A stretch of DNA of 64,000 bases from Pseudoalteromonas lipolytica (GCF_900116435.1 NZ_FPAZ01000012.1:81713-145712), one strand, 5' to 3'; counted from the first letter of the stretch, positions 48,101 through 56,169 are shown. Numbers and translations: made by a program. Notes: generated from the sequence alone by a model not told the origin.

Positions 48101-48408
48101 ATACAATCAGGCAGAATAGCAAACAGCTTCCACGCAAGGTTTGCTTTATTATAGGGAGATTCACTGGGCACATCGGGCAATAGTTGCTGATACAGCTGCC
48201 AAATAAAACTAGATGGCAGTGGAAAATCAACCTGTGCGGCAATGCCTAAATGTTCACTTAAGCCTATTTTTAGCCACTGCGACATACCGGGTGACTGCAC
48301 AAGCACAATTTCTTTTTTGAATGGACTCGTTAACGGATTAACTTTAAGAAGAGCGTGAAACCGCGCTTGCAGTGCTTCCATGCGATTTGATTGAATTATA
48401 TTCAGCAC
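45106..48408 (-). CDS. recC: Exodeoxyribonuclease V subunit RecC
   Basis: RecC holds the complex together and contains the tunnel that recognises Chi. The 1100-residue protein starts MLNIIQSNRMEALQARF, close to the E. coli start MLRVYHSNRLDVL, and has VQSPGMSQWLKIGLSEHLGIAAQVDFPLPSSF, the inactivated helicase-like segment VMMPDVGTYSPYIEAVFG and FCTLMPMRAVPFKVVCMLGLNDADYPR. The start codon is GTG. It heads the recC-recB-recD-GNAT unit. In many enterics ptrA separates recC and recB; here they overlap. Confidence 0.96.
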   Translation of the reverse strand: MLNIIQSNRMEALQARFHALLKVNPLTSPFKKEIVLVQSPGMSQWLKIGLSEHLGIAAQVDFPLPSSFIWQLYQQLLPDVPSESPYNKANLAWKLFAILPDCIDEPLYLPLKTYLDGDTDGQKTFALCEKIADVYDQYLMYRPHWIATWEQGTDQLDDVDIGIAPWQPDLWRRLVAHSKQLGQSHYHRANMQDQLLAALETMDSSLLPERISLFGISAIASSQLEVFQAIAKKTQVFLFFFNPSEHYWGDTLDEKTAAKIAAKYAKRPHLDALEDHAKNPDHEYFFIGNPLLSSWGKLGRDYFEQLLQLDAQWLDGFENEFDDTLLSQIHAEIYQLAFKGESLTPDKEWFINDEGKLPIKAGDTSIVLSDCHTPLREVERLHDYLLNLFNQNPHLTPKDIIVMMPDVGTYSPYIEAVFGGAEGRRFIPYALADLAIEQEKPVLSSFASLADLPYSRFGVSDILDLLQVTQIAEKFNLEAHEYEQIGFWLERVGVKWGLDAAHKDSFGLPAIDLNTWQHGLNRLLLGVAQRDEHMPFSGIYSADEVEGMALNTLNKLIEFIDVLARYKEKLHDDAPLNEKAAILKALLGEIYSDEGEQSWDLLVLQKVLDTLIKHYENGDYQGDVSQRIVSYLVKQGIQEKGVGQRFLVGQVNFCTLMPMRAVPFKVVCMLGLNDADYPRTVQPIGFDLVPYSKRQKGDRSRKLDDRYLFLEAILSARENLYISYIGRSCFDNQPRMPSTLVSELLEYIARSFKFDDEKDCHAALPEALINYQHLQPFNPAYYLKAKQPAVTQLHSYNPVWIPAQSITPEPQQDLCVSPEQIVELNQFIRSVCQPHESFYQQSLGLRLPQFNDIAKDEEPFSLDALRRYFYLDEILEASILETPLNKAQIMQRGELPQAHVGDLVFESMQHRVDALAGQVKAHIQDDELLPIEVKITLENTTLEGWLNHIYGQKQVFYRTASIKAKDVIKGFIQHLAAQIMGQHVETLILGLDKQISFSALSQDDARGYLNDWFMLYKALLTRPVAFFPVSGYEYIKTNKDMAKANNKFAPQYIGVGEGENPYIRLTIRNLKDCEDEFIHWSELLLSPLVELAQEADHANA

Positions 48409-48483
48409 TTTACACTGTCCTTGCTTGAAACTAACTAATTGACACAGTGTAAGATATTTTAATTAGATGGGATAGGTATAAGA

Positions 48484-48509
48484 GTCACCTAAGTACGCTC
48501 TTAGGTGAC
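48484..48509 (-). terminator. Strong hairpin downstream of the ene-reductase gene
   Basis: GTCACCTAAG (48484-48493) pairs perfectly with CTTAGGTGAC (48500-48509) around a 6-nt loop, 20 bases beyond the stop codon. The T run is poor on the minus strand, so efficiency is uncertain. Confidence 0.55.
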
Positions 48510-48528
48510 AATTTAAGCGATCTGCAGA

Positions 48529-49572
48529 TTAGATAAGTTCTGCCAGCATTTCTTCGCTGTAAGGTGTTAATGCTTCACCATGGGTAACTTTACTAATGTA
48601 ATCTGGGTTTGCGATAAAGGGGCGTCCAATCGCGATTAAGTCAAATTGGTTGTTATCAATTGCCTGATTAGCTGACTCAAACGTATAACTACCTACACCC
48701 ACTAATGTACCTTTATATGCACTGCGTAAGTATTCAGATGTCGTTTTATTTTCAAGGCTTGCAAAACGCATGCTGTCATCAAAAATACCCGCATGAAGAT
48801 AGGCAAGATTGCGACTTTCAAGCGCTGTTAATAAATAATCAAACACGGCCTTATCGCGGTTATCTTCACTCATATTAAAATATGCACCCGGAGATAAACG
48901 TAATGCTGTTTTATCTGCGCCAATGGCTGCGATTACAGCATCTACAACCTCTAAGGCGAAACGTGACATATTTTCTGGTGTTTGACCGTATTGGTCATCG
49001 CGTTGGTTGGCAGCGAAGTGTAAGAATTGATCAATTAAATACCCATTTGCACCATGGATTTCAACCCCGTCAAAGCCCGCTTCTATAGCGTTTTCAGCCG
49101 CTTTAGCGTAATCAGCAATTAAACCTTGAATGTCTTCAATGGTTGCTGCTTTTGGTGTCACGTAAGTTAATTCACGCATGCGTGGCACAGACCCTTCTAC
49201 ACCGATTGCCGAAGGAGCAAGTACATCACCACCAAAAAAATGTGGGTGAGCCACACGCCCTACATGCCAAAGCTGAGCAAACATTTTGCCGCCTTTCGCA
49301 TGCACTGCATCGGTGACTTTTTTCCAGCCTTGAATCTGTTCGCTGGTAAATAGCCCTGGGGTATTTGGGTAACCCTGTGCATCAGGGCGAATAATTGTCG
49401 CTTCACTAATGATTAAACCGGCATCGGCACGGCGTGCATAGTAGTCAACCATTGCTTGAGTGGGGACTAAATCATCATCACTCATACAGCGCGTAAGCGG
49501 CGCCATTAATACACGGTTTTGCAGTTCAATAGTGTCGTTTAACCTAAAGGGAGTTAATAAATCAGTAGCCAT
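48529..49572 (-). CDS. nemA: Old-yellow-enzyme family ene-reductase (NemA-like)
   Basis: The 347-residue FMN enzyme reduces electron-poor C=C bonds, nitro compounds or N-ethylmaleimide with NADPH. Old-yellow-enzyme markers are present: LLTPFRLNDTIELQNRVLMAPLTRC, DYYARRADAGLIISEAT, AQLWHVGRVAHP, and GVEIHGANGYLIDQFLH with the His/Asn pair that binds the substrate. The frame runs upstream to 49686, across the operators, but the ATG at 49572 gives the normal start (MATDLLTPF). It is divergent from a TetR gene; three operators and a TTGAAT-17-TATCTT promoter lie between them, so it should be induced by electrophiles as nemA is in E. coli. Confidence 0.92.
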   Translation of the reverse strand: MATDLLTPFRLNDTIELQNRVLMAPLTRCMSDDDLVPTQAMVDYYARRADAGLIISEATIIRPDAQGYPNTPGLFTSEQIQGWKKVTDAVHAKGGKMFAQLWHVGRVAHPHFFGGDVLAPSAIGVEGSVPRMRELTYVTPKAATIEDIQGLIADYAKAAENAIEAGFDGVEIHGANGYLIDQFLHFAANQRDDQYGQTPENMSRFALEVVDAVIAAIGADKTALRLSPGAYFNMSEDNRDKAVFDYLLTALESRNLAYLHAGIFDDSMRFASLENKTTSEYLRSAYKGTLVGVGSYTFESANQAIDNNQFDLIAIGRPFIANPDYISKVTHGEALTPYSEEMLAELI

Positions 49573-49589
49573 AAATGTCTCAATTATTT

Positions 49590-49656
49590 TTGAATGTACA
49601 TTCAAGATAGGGATTCTTGAATCATTATTCAAGGCTATTTTTGAATATTTGTTCAA
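49590..49656. promoter_or_regulatory. Three TetR-type operators in the nemA-tetR divergent promoter
   Basis: Three 16-bp palindromes occur: TTGAATGTACATTCAA at 49590 (perfect), TTGAATCATTATTCAA at 49617 and TTGAATATTTGTTCAA at 49641, 27 and 24 bp apart (start to start). The right arm of the second one is, on the minus strand, the -35 (TTGAAT) of a 17-bp-spaced promoter with -10 TATCTT toward nemA. The third offers a TTGAAT-17-TAGACT promoter toward tetR. Repression of both genes by one TetR dimer family is expected. Confidence 0.85.
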
Positions 49657-49698
49657 GATTAAGTAGACTGCAAATAATGACCTCAAAAAGTTGACGTA

Positions 49699-50280
49699 AT
49701 GAGAACCGCTGAATTTGATAATGACTATGTGTTAAGACAAGCCATGCTAGCCTTCATGGAGTTTGGGTATGCTAAAACCAGCATGCAAAAACTAACGCAC
49801 GTTACTGGCCTTCACCCCGGTTCGCTGTACGGCGCCTTTGGCAATAAAAAAGCGATATTTTTAAGAGCAATAGAACAATATCAAAAAGATCGTAATCAAC
49901 AGTTCACAGCGTTATTTCATAATAAACAGCCTATTTTAGAGACACTTAAAAATTATCTGTCCCTCATTGTTGATGAGTGTATTAAAGGCGAAGTAGCAAA
50001 AGTGTGCTTACTCACCAAGAGTATTTCAGAGGTAGAAGGCAACGATCCACAAATTTGCAGCGTGCTACGTGGCAACTTAAATGCCTACGAAAATACACTT
50101 GCCGAACAAATTCAAAAAGCCCTTGATAACAACGAATTTAAAAGCAGTAAAACCGCGCAGCAATTGGCGCGCTTTTTAGTTATGGGTATTTATGGTATCC
50201 GTACTTATGCGCTCACTAATAGCGATCCGAAAGCGCTACAGCTGCTTGCCGATGATTTATATTGTGCCCTTCTTAATTAA
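49699..50280 (+). CDS. TetR-family repressor (NemR-like)
   Basis: The 193-residue regulator has the TetR helix-turn-helix at 10-55 (LRQAMLAFMEFGYAKTSMQKLTHVTGLHPGSLYGAFGNKKAIFLRAIEQY, quoted in two halves) and a helical ligand domain with ILETLKNYLSLIVDE and a Cys pair region CIKGEVAKVCLLTKS. Cysteines in that position could sense electrophiles, as C106 does in E. coli NemR, but that is a guess. It is divergent from the ene-reductase gene and probably represses it and itself through the three palindromes. No strong ribosome binding site precedes the ATG. Confidence 0.87.
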   Translation: MRTAEFDNDYVLRQAMLAFMEFGYAKTSMQKLTHVTGLHPGSLYGAFGNKKAIFLRAIEQYQKDRNQQFTALFHNKQPILETLKNYLSLIVDECIKGEVAKVCLLTKSISEVEGNDPQICSVLRGNLNAYENTLAEQIQKALDNNEFKSSKTAQQLARFLVMGIYGIRTYALTNSDPKALQLLADDLYCALLN

Positions 50281-50297
50281 CTCACGGCACTCGCACT

Positions 50298-50745
50298 ATT
50301 AATAACTACTATGTCGCCACACCAATAGCGAATAGTTATCTTACAAAAAAGCAGATCAATTTAGGAGACCACTTTTCTCTTATTACACATACACATAAAG
50401 CAACTGAGCCTGGAAAATATATATTTACAATCACAGCAAGTAACCATGACTTCATTGAACAGCTCAGTGTTAAATTAACTGTCCTGCCCCATAATCCCAC
50501 CTTGTAGGTTTACTCATCCCGAAAATTTGCCCCTTCCTGACAACCCAACTCACAGCGTTATCAGCACGATTACTATTGTAGAAAAAGTGCACGTGTACCC
50601 TGCTTATGTCACTGTTAATATTAATTCTTCGTGGATAAATGATTTATCTTTTGCATTGGTGCCACCTTCCAGTGAACGATTTCAGTTACTTAAATCTAAA
50701 TCGATAAGTGCAAAATCAACACATACCGAACCAACAACTATCTAA
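50298..50745 (+). pseudogene. Decayed fragment of a secreted protease C-terminus (Ig-like plus P domain)
   Basis: No intact gene lies in 50281-50911, but two coding remnants do. In frame 3, 50298-50507 reads as an Ig/bacterial-adhesive-like strand pattern (EPGKYIFTITASN, then QLSVKLTVLP) and ends in a TAG. In frame 1, 50512-50745 reads ENLPLPDNPTHSVISTITI and YVTVNINSSWINDLSFALVPPS, a good match to a proprotein-convertase P domain (PDN-x-G-V-S-S-T-I, then VNI-x-HT-x-x-GDL-x-x-L-x-x-P-S-G) with the normally conserved H/T and G replaced. Neither part has a start codon in the right place, a catalytic domain or an export signal. The likely ancestor is a secreted peptidase. Confidence 0.6.
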
Positions 50746-50911
50746 TTTATAAACAGCGAATGCACCAATGGCTTGCCGCTTACGTTAATAGCCGTGAAGG
50801 GCATTAACCACCATTCATTGCACAGAGATAATCGCTTTATTACTTGTCATATTAATTTATCACCTTATGATTAAGATAATGCTGTGTATAACTAAAAAGA
50901 GTGAGCCTGTC

Positions 50912-51310
50912 ATGAATAATGCAACTGCAAAACGTGTTGAAACAGAATTAGACGAAATCCTTGCCCTTGGTACAAAAAAACGACTCGCTTATATGTTTGA
51001 AATGGTTCACGAATTTAAACAGATTTGGATCCTTAATGATGAGCACGGCTGTGTAATGCTTACCAATGAAGACGATGACTGCGTACCCGTTTGGCCTAGC
51101 CGTGAGTTTGCACAAAGTTGGGCAACCGGAGAGTGGCAAGATTGCGAGCCCAAAGCGATACCCGTCAAAGATTGGTTGAGCCGCTGGACGCCAGGTCTTG
51201 AACAAGATGACTTACTGATTGCCGTTTTTCCAACTGAACAAGATGACGGTACTATTTTATTCCCTGACGAATTTGACTCGCAACTAAGAGTGCCAAAAAG
51301 ACGTTTTTAA
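50912..51310 (+). CDS. DUF2750-domain protein
   Basis: A 132-residue cytosolic protein with the DUF2750 pattern: RLAYMFEMVHEFKQIWILNDEHGCVMLTNEDDDCVPVWPSREFAQSWATGEWQDCEPKAIPVKDWLSRWTPGLEQDDLLIAVFP (recognised as blocks, each short of a full alignment). No function is known for the family; small DUF2750 proteins often occur in toxin-immunity or plasmid neighbourhoods, but nothing here supports such a role. The open frame starts at 50867; the ATG at 50912 has a GTGAG-like ribosome binding site and is preferred. Confidence 0.75.
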   Translation: MNNATAKRVETELDEILALGTKKRLAYMFEMVHEFKQIWILNDEHGCVMLTNEDDDCVPVWPSREFAQSWATGEWQDCEPKAIPVKDWLSRWTPGLEQDDLLIAVFPTEQDDGTILFPDEFDSQLRVPKRRF

Positions 51311-51325
51311 ATCATGCTTATAACT

Positions 51326-51550
51326 TAAAAAAGGGAGCAATAGCTTAATGCAGATCAGTTAAGGAAAAACCAATAAAATAAAGGGTTACAGCGATGATTT
51401 ATAAAAATCTTACTGTAGCCCTTTTGCTATATGGTCTTTAGCTAATTTTATCCCCACCTGCTTTAAGCAGCTTTAACTGAATAATATTCACATATTTATT
51501 CAAAAAACTGCTTAACTGACTGGCATTAGGAGCAATAGCTCCCTTTTTTA
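51326..51550. repeat. MITE-like element with ~40-bp imperfect terminal inverted repeats
   Basis: Region 51311-51624 has no gene. Its ends are inverted copies: the left arm reads TAAAAAAGGGAGCAATAGCT (51326-51345), then TAATG-CAGA-TCAGTTAAG to 51363; the complement of the right arm (from 51550 inward) reads TAAAAAAGGGAGCTATTGCT, then CCTAATGCCAG-TCAGTTAAG. The two differ at a few bases and small indels. Inside lies another hairpin, AAAGGGTTACAG (51380-51391) with CTGTAGCCCTTT (51413-51424), which may act as a terminator for the DUF2750 gene. The 225-bp size without a coding frame fits a miniature inverted-repeat element. Confidence 0.6.
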
Positions 51551-51624
51551 TGCGGCATTTACCGATAGGCTATGATACCAATCCGTAAAATACCTAATCC
51601 TGCAAATTTAACAAAAATTATTGA

Positions 51625-53037
51625 CTACTTTGCTAAATGCTCTAAATATAATTCTAATTTTTGTGATTCGTTTAATGTTTTTAACACCGCTTCTTGTTGT
51701 GCAAACCAGCTATCGGCAATACCGTCGTTATTTTTATCTTGAACAACAGCAACATCTTTAAATTGAGCTTCATACGCTTGCCAGCTAGGAATAACGTCAA
51801 GTTCATGATTAATTAACCCATCCCCTGTTACGGGACGCTTGTCATTGAGTTGGTCATAAACTAACTGATCAATGCTGTCTATGAACACGCCATTTGCATT
51901 TCTATTCGCTCCCGCTAACTGATTTTGTGCGATGTCATAAAACACCTGCTTCGCATTCTTTGCTTTAAAATCAGACTCTTTCTCAACTATAATTTTTTTA
52001 TCACTCAACCAAGGGCTGTTTGCTTGGCTGGCGATACGTTTCCCTTCTTTTTTATTTCTATAATTGACAGCTAACCAGTTTTTATCATCAAACTCTGGGT
52101 ACCCTTCTAGAATATTTCCAGCGATATAAGCTTGGTTTTTGCTAATGAATGGAGAGAACCAAATATCCGCAAATTGAATGCGCTTGCTCGCTTTACCCGG
52201 TTTGTAATAATTCGCTATTAGGTTAAATCGCCCATTCTCAGAGCCATACACATTATTGTGTCCCCAATTAAAAATAATATTATTACTAACTTCGATAAAT
52301 TCATCTGTGTAAGGGTAAGGAGATTTTAGTCTATGTCCATTTATACGGGGAGTTCTACTTGCATGATTTGCTATTATATTATTAATAAAAGAGGCATTAG
52401 CTCCTCCCCAAATACCACCATAACCATGCTTTCCTTTAGGATGAATAGAGTCGTTTAAGCTATATGAAATAATAGAGTTTTGTAATGTGAAATTACGATT
52501 ATTGTAAAAGCTACCCGTTTCATCAACAGACCAGCTTAATGAACAATGATCTATAATAACGTTGTTAGAATTGCGCACAGTTAATGCGTCTTCTACCACC
52601 TTAAATGTCCCTAATCGAAAACGAATAAACCTAATAATCACATCCTCTGCATTTGAGACAGTAAATGGCGCACCTGAAATGGTAATGCCTCCCGCAGAGG
52701 TTTGCCCTGCTAGCGTAATTCGACCGTGGTTTACTTTTAATTCTTTTGACAGCTTAATCACCCCAGACACAGCAAATGTAATAACGCGAGGATGCTTTTG
52801 TTTAATTGCGTAACGTAAGGTTCCGGGCTCATCTTTGTCTTCGAGGCTCGTTACAATATACAACTTACCCTCTGCGCCACCTCGAGAGAATTTACCAAAC
52901 CCTTCGGCACCATCAAAGGCAATAGACCTAGGCGTTAACAACTGACCCATACTATTTGCACTAAATAATGACACACTCAATGCACCAAACAGTAGCAATA
53001 GGACGTTTCGACGAAACCGGTATTGTTCACTTTTCAT
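51625..53037 (-). CDS. Secreted pectate lyase, PL1 family
   Basis: The 470-residue protein is exported by a Sec signal (VLLLLFGALSVSLFSANSMG) and has the right-handed beta helix of polysaccharide lyase family 1: AFDGAEGFGKFSRGG, GTLRYAIKQKHPRVITFAVSG, IIDHCSLSWSVDET (Ca-binding Asp around 164 and 172) and HASRTPRINGHR, in which R228-x-P-R231 holds the catalytic Arg. It cleaves de-esterified pectin (polygalacturonate) by beta-elimination. The C-terminus has an EF-hand/TSP3-like DKNNDGIADSWF calcium loop. It is transcribed away from the TonB receptor and the CE8-PL1 gene and shares an operator with them. Confidence 0.9.
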   Translation of the reverse strand: MKSEQYRFRRNVLLLLFGALSVSLFSANSMGQLLTPRSIAFDGAEGFGKFSRGGAEGKLYIVTSLEDKDEPGTLRYAIKQKHPRVITFAVSGVIKLSKELKVNHGRITLAGQTSAGGITISGAPFTVSNAEDVIIRFIRFRLGTFKVVEDALTVRNSNNVIIDHCSLSWSVDETGSFYNNRNFTLQNSIISYSLNDSIHPKGKHGYGGIWGGANASFINNIIANHASRTPRINGHRLKSPYPYTDEFIEVSNNIIFNWGHNNVYGSENGRFNLIANYYKPGKASKRIQFADIWFSPFISKNQAYIAGNILEGYPEFDDKNWLAVNYRNKKEGKRIASQANSPWLSDKKIIVEKESDFKAKNAKQVFYDIAQNQLAGANRNANGVFIDSIDQLVYDQLNDKRPVTGDGLINHELDVIPSWQAYEAQFKDVAVVQDKNNDGIADSWFAQQEAVLKTLNESQKLELYLEHLAK

Positions 53038-53136
53038 TCAAACCCACCTTTTTGTACCTTATAGAAAAAAACCAGCCTTTATGCTGATTAAAAAATTGAC
53101 AGTTTAATTAATGCGGTGTTAACTTTATGTTATCTT

Positions 53137-53158
53137 CATTTGCCACCGGTGGCAAATG
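53137..53158. promoter_or_regulatory. Perfect 22-bp palindromic operator in the divergent pectin promoter
   Basis: Each arm reads CATTTGCCACC and the centre is CC-GG (ACCGGT), a LacI/GntR-repressor-like geometry. The palindrome contains TTGCCA on each strand; toward the TonB receptor it is followed at 17 bp by TTTAAA (53163-53168), and toward the pectate lyase at 17 bp by TAACAT. Both -35 elements thus lie inside the operator, so one bound protein would block or direct both genes. No matching regulator gene lies in the window. Confidence 0.75.
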
Positions 53159-53211
53159 GATTTTTAAAAAGAAAATAGAACACAATAAAAGCCTTTTAAA
53201 AAGGAACAACA

Positions 53212-56169
53212 ATGAAAACGATAAAACTCAGCGGTATTGCAGCAGCACTTTTGGTTGCCCTGCCCGTCTATGCACAAGACGCACAGACAACCAAACCCGT
53301 ACCGCAAACAGCGTCTAGTAGTAATGAAAAAACAGCGATAAAGAAAGCCCAAGATGAAGATGATGACATGGAGATCATCGCTGTAACAGGCATTTATCAG
53401 GCTGATTTAAAAGCCCGAGCAATGGAACGTGAAAGCAAAGCATTTAGCTCTGTGATTGCTACAGATGATTTAGGTAACTTAGTTGACCAAAATGTCGCTG
53501 AGTCTCTACGTCGTGTTCCCGGTGTCACCTTAGAAAGAAGCGAAGGCGAAGGTAAATATGTAGCTGTACGTGGTCTTGGTCCCAAATTTGTGTCGGTAAA
53601 TATGAATGGCGCGGAACTTTCTGGTGCAGGTGATGACCGAAAAGTCGGCCTTGATGGCATAACGGGTGACTCTCTTGGTGCAATTGAGGTGTTTAAAACG
53701 CTCACACCTGATATGAACTTAAACTCAATCGGTGGCGCAGTAAACGTGAAAGCTATTTCGGCTTATGACCGTGGTGACAATACACTGAAAATAAAACTTC
53801 AAGATTCTTACAATGAAATGAGAGAGGCACATTCACCGAAGTTTAGTATTGATGGTACACAGTTGTTATTTGATGACAAAGTTGGTATTGGCTTTGCGGC
53901 CAGCTATGAAGACAGACAAACACAAGTCGATGAAGTACGTCATCACAGCTCTCGTGATATGAACTTTTTAAAAGGGGGTATTGGTCTCTCTGAAACAGAA
54001 TTAGCAAATGCAGAAGAAATTTTAATCCCTGCACAGCTCGAAAACCGTCGCGAAATAGCGGATCGTAAACGTACCAATGCCACACTTAATGTCGAATTCA
54101 AACCAAATGAAGACAGCTTTTACTATATTCGTGGTAATTATTCAAAATACACCGACGACGATATCGCTCAACGTGAATTTTATAACTTTTATAATGGCGA
54201 TCAAGAAGACGAAGTTATTTATGTTAACCCACAAACTAAGGAGTTTGCACTTTCAGATATTGATGTTTACAACCAGTATTTTATTCAAGAAGGTGAAACT
54301 GTAACCACCAACTATAGCTTTGGTGGTGAAAACTACTTTGCTGAGTCGTGGCGCGTAGATTATGAATATGCTTACTCTAAAACAGACGATGAATCAGTGG
54401 GTGATCGTCGTGTGCAATTCCGCGAACGAGAAAATATCGTTTATGGCAAGGCTGGCCGTGATTTTATTACTGCGAAAGTATTAACGCCTTCTGAAGCTGC
54501 GGCTCTTGGTGGTTTTGAGCTTGACCCAGACAATGATGTTTTTGCTGGTGAGGCCGACGGTGATTTAAGCGATCTTTCTAATATGCAATACGATAACCTA
54601 TTCATGGAAGACAGCACCCGCACAGACGAAATCACAAGCTTTAAACTTAACTTTCAAAAGGAGTTTGATAGTCAGTTTTTAAATTCTATAAAGTTTGGGG
54701 GCACCTATAACGAACGTGAACACTATAGAGATAAAGATCGTTGGAGTTACACGATAAATGCTGATGATTGCGATGGTAATGAAACCTGTATCGCTGTTGC
54801 TAACTCTAATATTACCGATTATGACTATAGTGTGCCCGCTGGTGATTTATTCACCTACCCTTTAGTGTCCGCGCAGGATGTTGAGTACATGGTTGATTCA
54901 ACAAAAATCACGCGTGAAAATGCCACCGGTGGCGAACTATCAATCGACAGCACTAAAGAAGACTATGTACTCACCGAGGACACGTATGCCACTTATGTTA
55001 TGGCAGAACTGCAGTTATCAGAAAAAGTAAGCGTAATAACGGGTGTGCGTTATGCGCATACCGAGTTTTCGTCGACTGGTTTTATGTCACTTGAAAATGA
55101 CGATTGGTCATTTGGTGGTGAGCATACCTTAGATATTGCAGTTCCGTTACCTGAATCATCAATAACTTACAGTGAATACTTCCCTAGTATGCATCTTCGT
55201 TATGAACCAAATGAAACGATGTTAGTTAGAACCTCTTTATGGACCAGCTACACTCGCCCTTCGTTTAAACAAGCACGAGGATATGCACGGTTTGATGATG
55301 ATATCAGTTTATGCGACCCCACAACCAATACATGTTATAGCGAACCCGATGGGCAAAGTGCATTAGAATTACAAAACTATATTTTGGGGCCCGACAATGC
55401 ACTTCAAGTTGGTAACCCAAATCTTGTCGCAATGACATCAGACAACTTTGACGCCTCATTTGGTTGGTATCCTTCCAAAGAATTATTCGTTGAAGTAGCT
55501 GTTTTCTATAAAAATATTGATAACTTCATTGTTGATGTCAGTGGTATTCAAATGGGGTTAGATGAGCTACCTCTTACATTACCTGTTGATCATGTTTCTG
55601 ACTTCGCGATTCCACAAGACTTAGTCATAAATCAAGTTGATATCACCTTAAACGGTGATAAAGCAACCGTGTATGGTATGGAGCTTAGTTATAACCAGTT
55701 TTTTGAAAACGGCTTATTTTGGCAAAGTAATATGACCGTCGTCAGTAGTGAGTCAAAACTCGATGACACCATACGCTATGAAAAAATGCCGTTACCAGGC
55801 CAAGCAGATATTACCGCTAATATTGCGCTGGGTTGGGAGAATAAAACAGCGTCACTTAGGCTAATCAGTAATTATCGTTCCGATATTTTAGAACAAGTAG
55901 GCTCTTGCCCTATTTCAGCAGACAAAAATGATGCTAAAGCATGTAAAACATGGGCTGATATCTACCAAGATGACATATTAACCTTTGACATAAAAGCGAC
56001 TTACGACTTCAACGAACACCTTTCATTCTACTTTGATGCAATCAATATCACCGACGAGTCAGACCTTCGTTATTTCACCGGTAATGATCAGTCTGGCGGC
56101 GAGATTTTGTATCAACGAGAAGATTATGGTCGGACATATCAACTAGGAATGAATTATAAGTTCTACTAA
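53212..56169 (+). CDS. TonB-dependent receptor of the pectin locus
   Basis: This 985-residue outer-membrane receptor belongs to the large oligosaccharide-type TonB receptors of Proteobacteria (the TonB-Xanth-Caul style with QNVAESLRRVPGVTLERSEGEG and GLGPKFVSVNMNG). It has a signal peptide (LSGIAAALLVALPVYAQ), a low-complexity acidic linker, a TonB box region EIIAVTGIY, the plug, and a barrel ending in YQLGMNYKFY with a terminal aromatic. Next to a pectate lyase and a pectin esterase-lyase, the likely ligand is oligogalacturonide. AAGGAAC precedes the ATG. The coding sequence contains a 13-base near-copy of the promoter operator at 54921-54933. Confidence 0.92.
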   Translation: MKTIKLSGIAAALLVALPVYAQDAQTTKPVPQTASSSNEKTAIKKAQDEDDDMEIIAVTGIYQADLKARAMERESKAFSSVIATDDLGNLVDQNVAESLRRVPGVTLERSEGEGKYVAVRGLGPKFVSVNMNGAELSGAGDDRKVGLDGITGDSLGAIEVFKTLTPDMNLNSIGGAVNVKAISAYDRGDNTLKIKLQDSYNEMREAHSPKFSIDGTQLLFDDKVGIGFAASYEDRQTQVDEVRHHSSRDMNFLKGGIGLSETELANAEEILIPAQLENRREIADRKRTNATLNVEFKPNEDSFYYIRGNYSKYTDDDIAQREFYNFYNGDQEDEVIYVNPQTKEFALSDIDVYNQYFIQEGETVTTNYSFGGENYFAESWRVDYEYAYSKTDDESVGDRRVQFRERENIVYGKAGRDFITAKVLTPSEAAALGGFELDPDNDVFAGEADGDLSDLSNMQYDNLFMEDSTRTDEITSFKLNFQKEFDSQFLNSIKFGGTYNEREHYRDKDRWSYTINADDCDGNETCIAVANSNITDYDYSVPAGDLFTYPLVSAQDVEYMVDSTKITRENATGGELSIDSTKEDYVLTEDTYATYVMAELQLSEKVSVITGVRYAHTEFSSTGFMSLENDDWSFGGEHTLDIAVPLPESSITYSEYFPSMHLRYEPNETMLVRTSLWTSYTRPSFKQARGYARFDDDISLCDPTTNTCYSEPDGQSALELQNYILGPDNALQVGNPNLVAMTSDNFDASFGWYPSKELFVEVAVFYKNIDNFIVDVSGIQMGLDELPLTLPVDHVSDFAIPQDLVINQVDITLNGDKATVYGMELSYNQFFENGLFWQSNMTVVSSESKLDDTIRYEKMPLPGQADITANIALGWENKTASLRLISNYRSDILEQVGSCPISADKNDAKACKTWADIYQDDILTFDIKATYDFNEHLSFYFDAINITDESDLRYFTGNDQSGGEILYQREDYGRTYQLGMNYKFY

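Noticed and set aside
50527..50745. 72-residue reading frame resembling an intact small gene
   Set aside because: It starts at a TTG within a P-domain-like sequence, has no ribosome binding site and continues a decayed upstream coding region; treated as pseudogene.
50867..50911. N-terminal extension of the DUF2750 protein
   Set aside because: The extra 15 residues are not family-like, and the ATG at 50912 has the better ribosome binding site.
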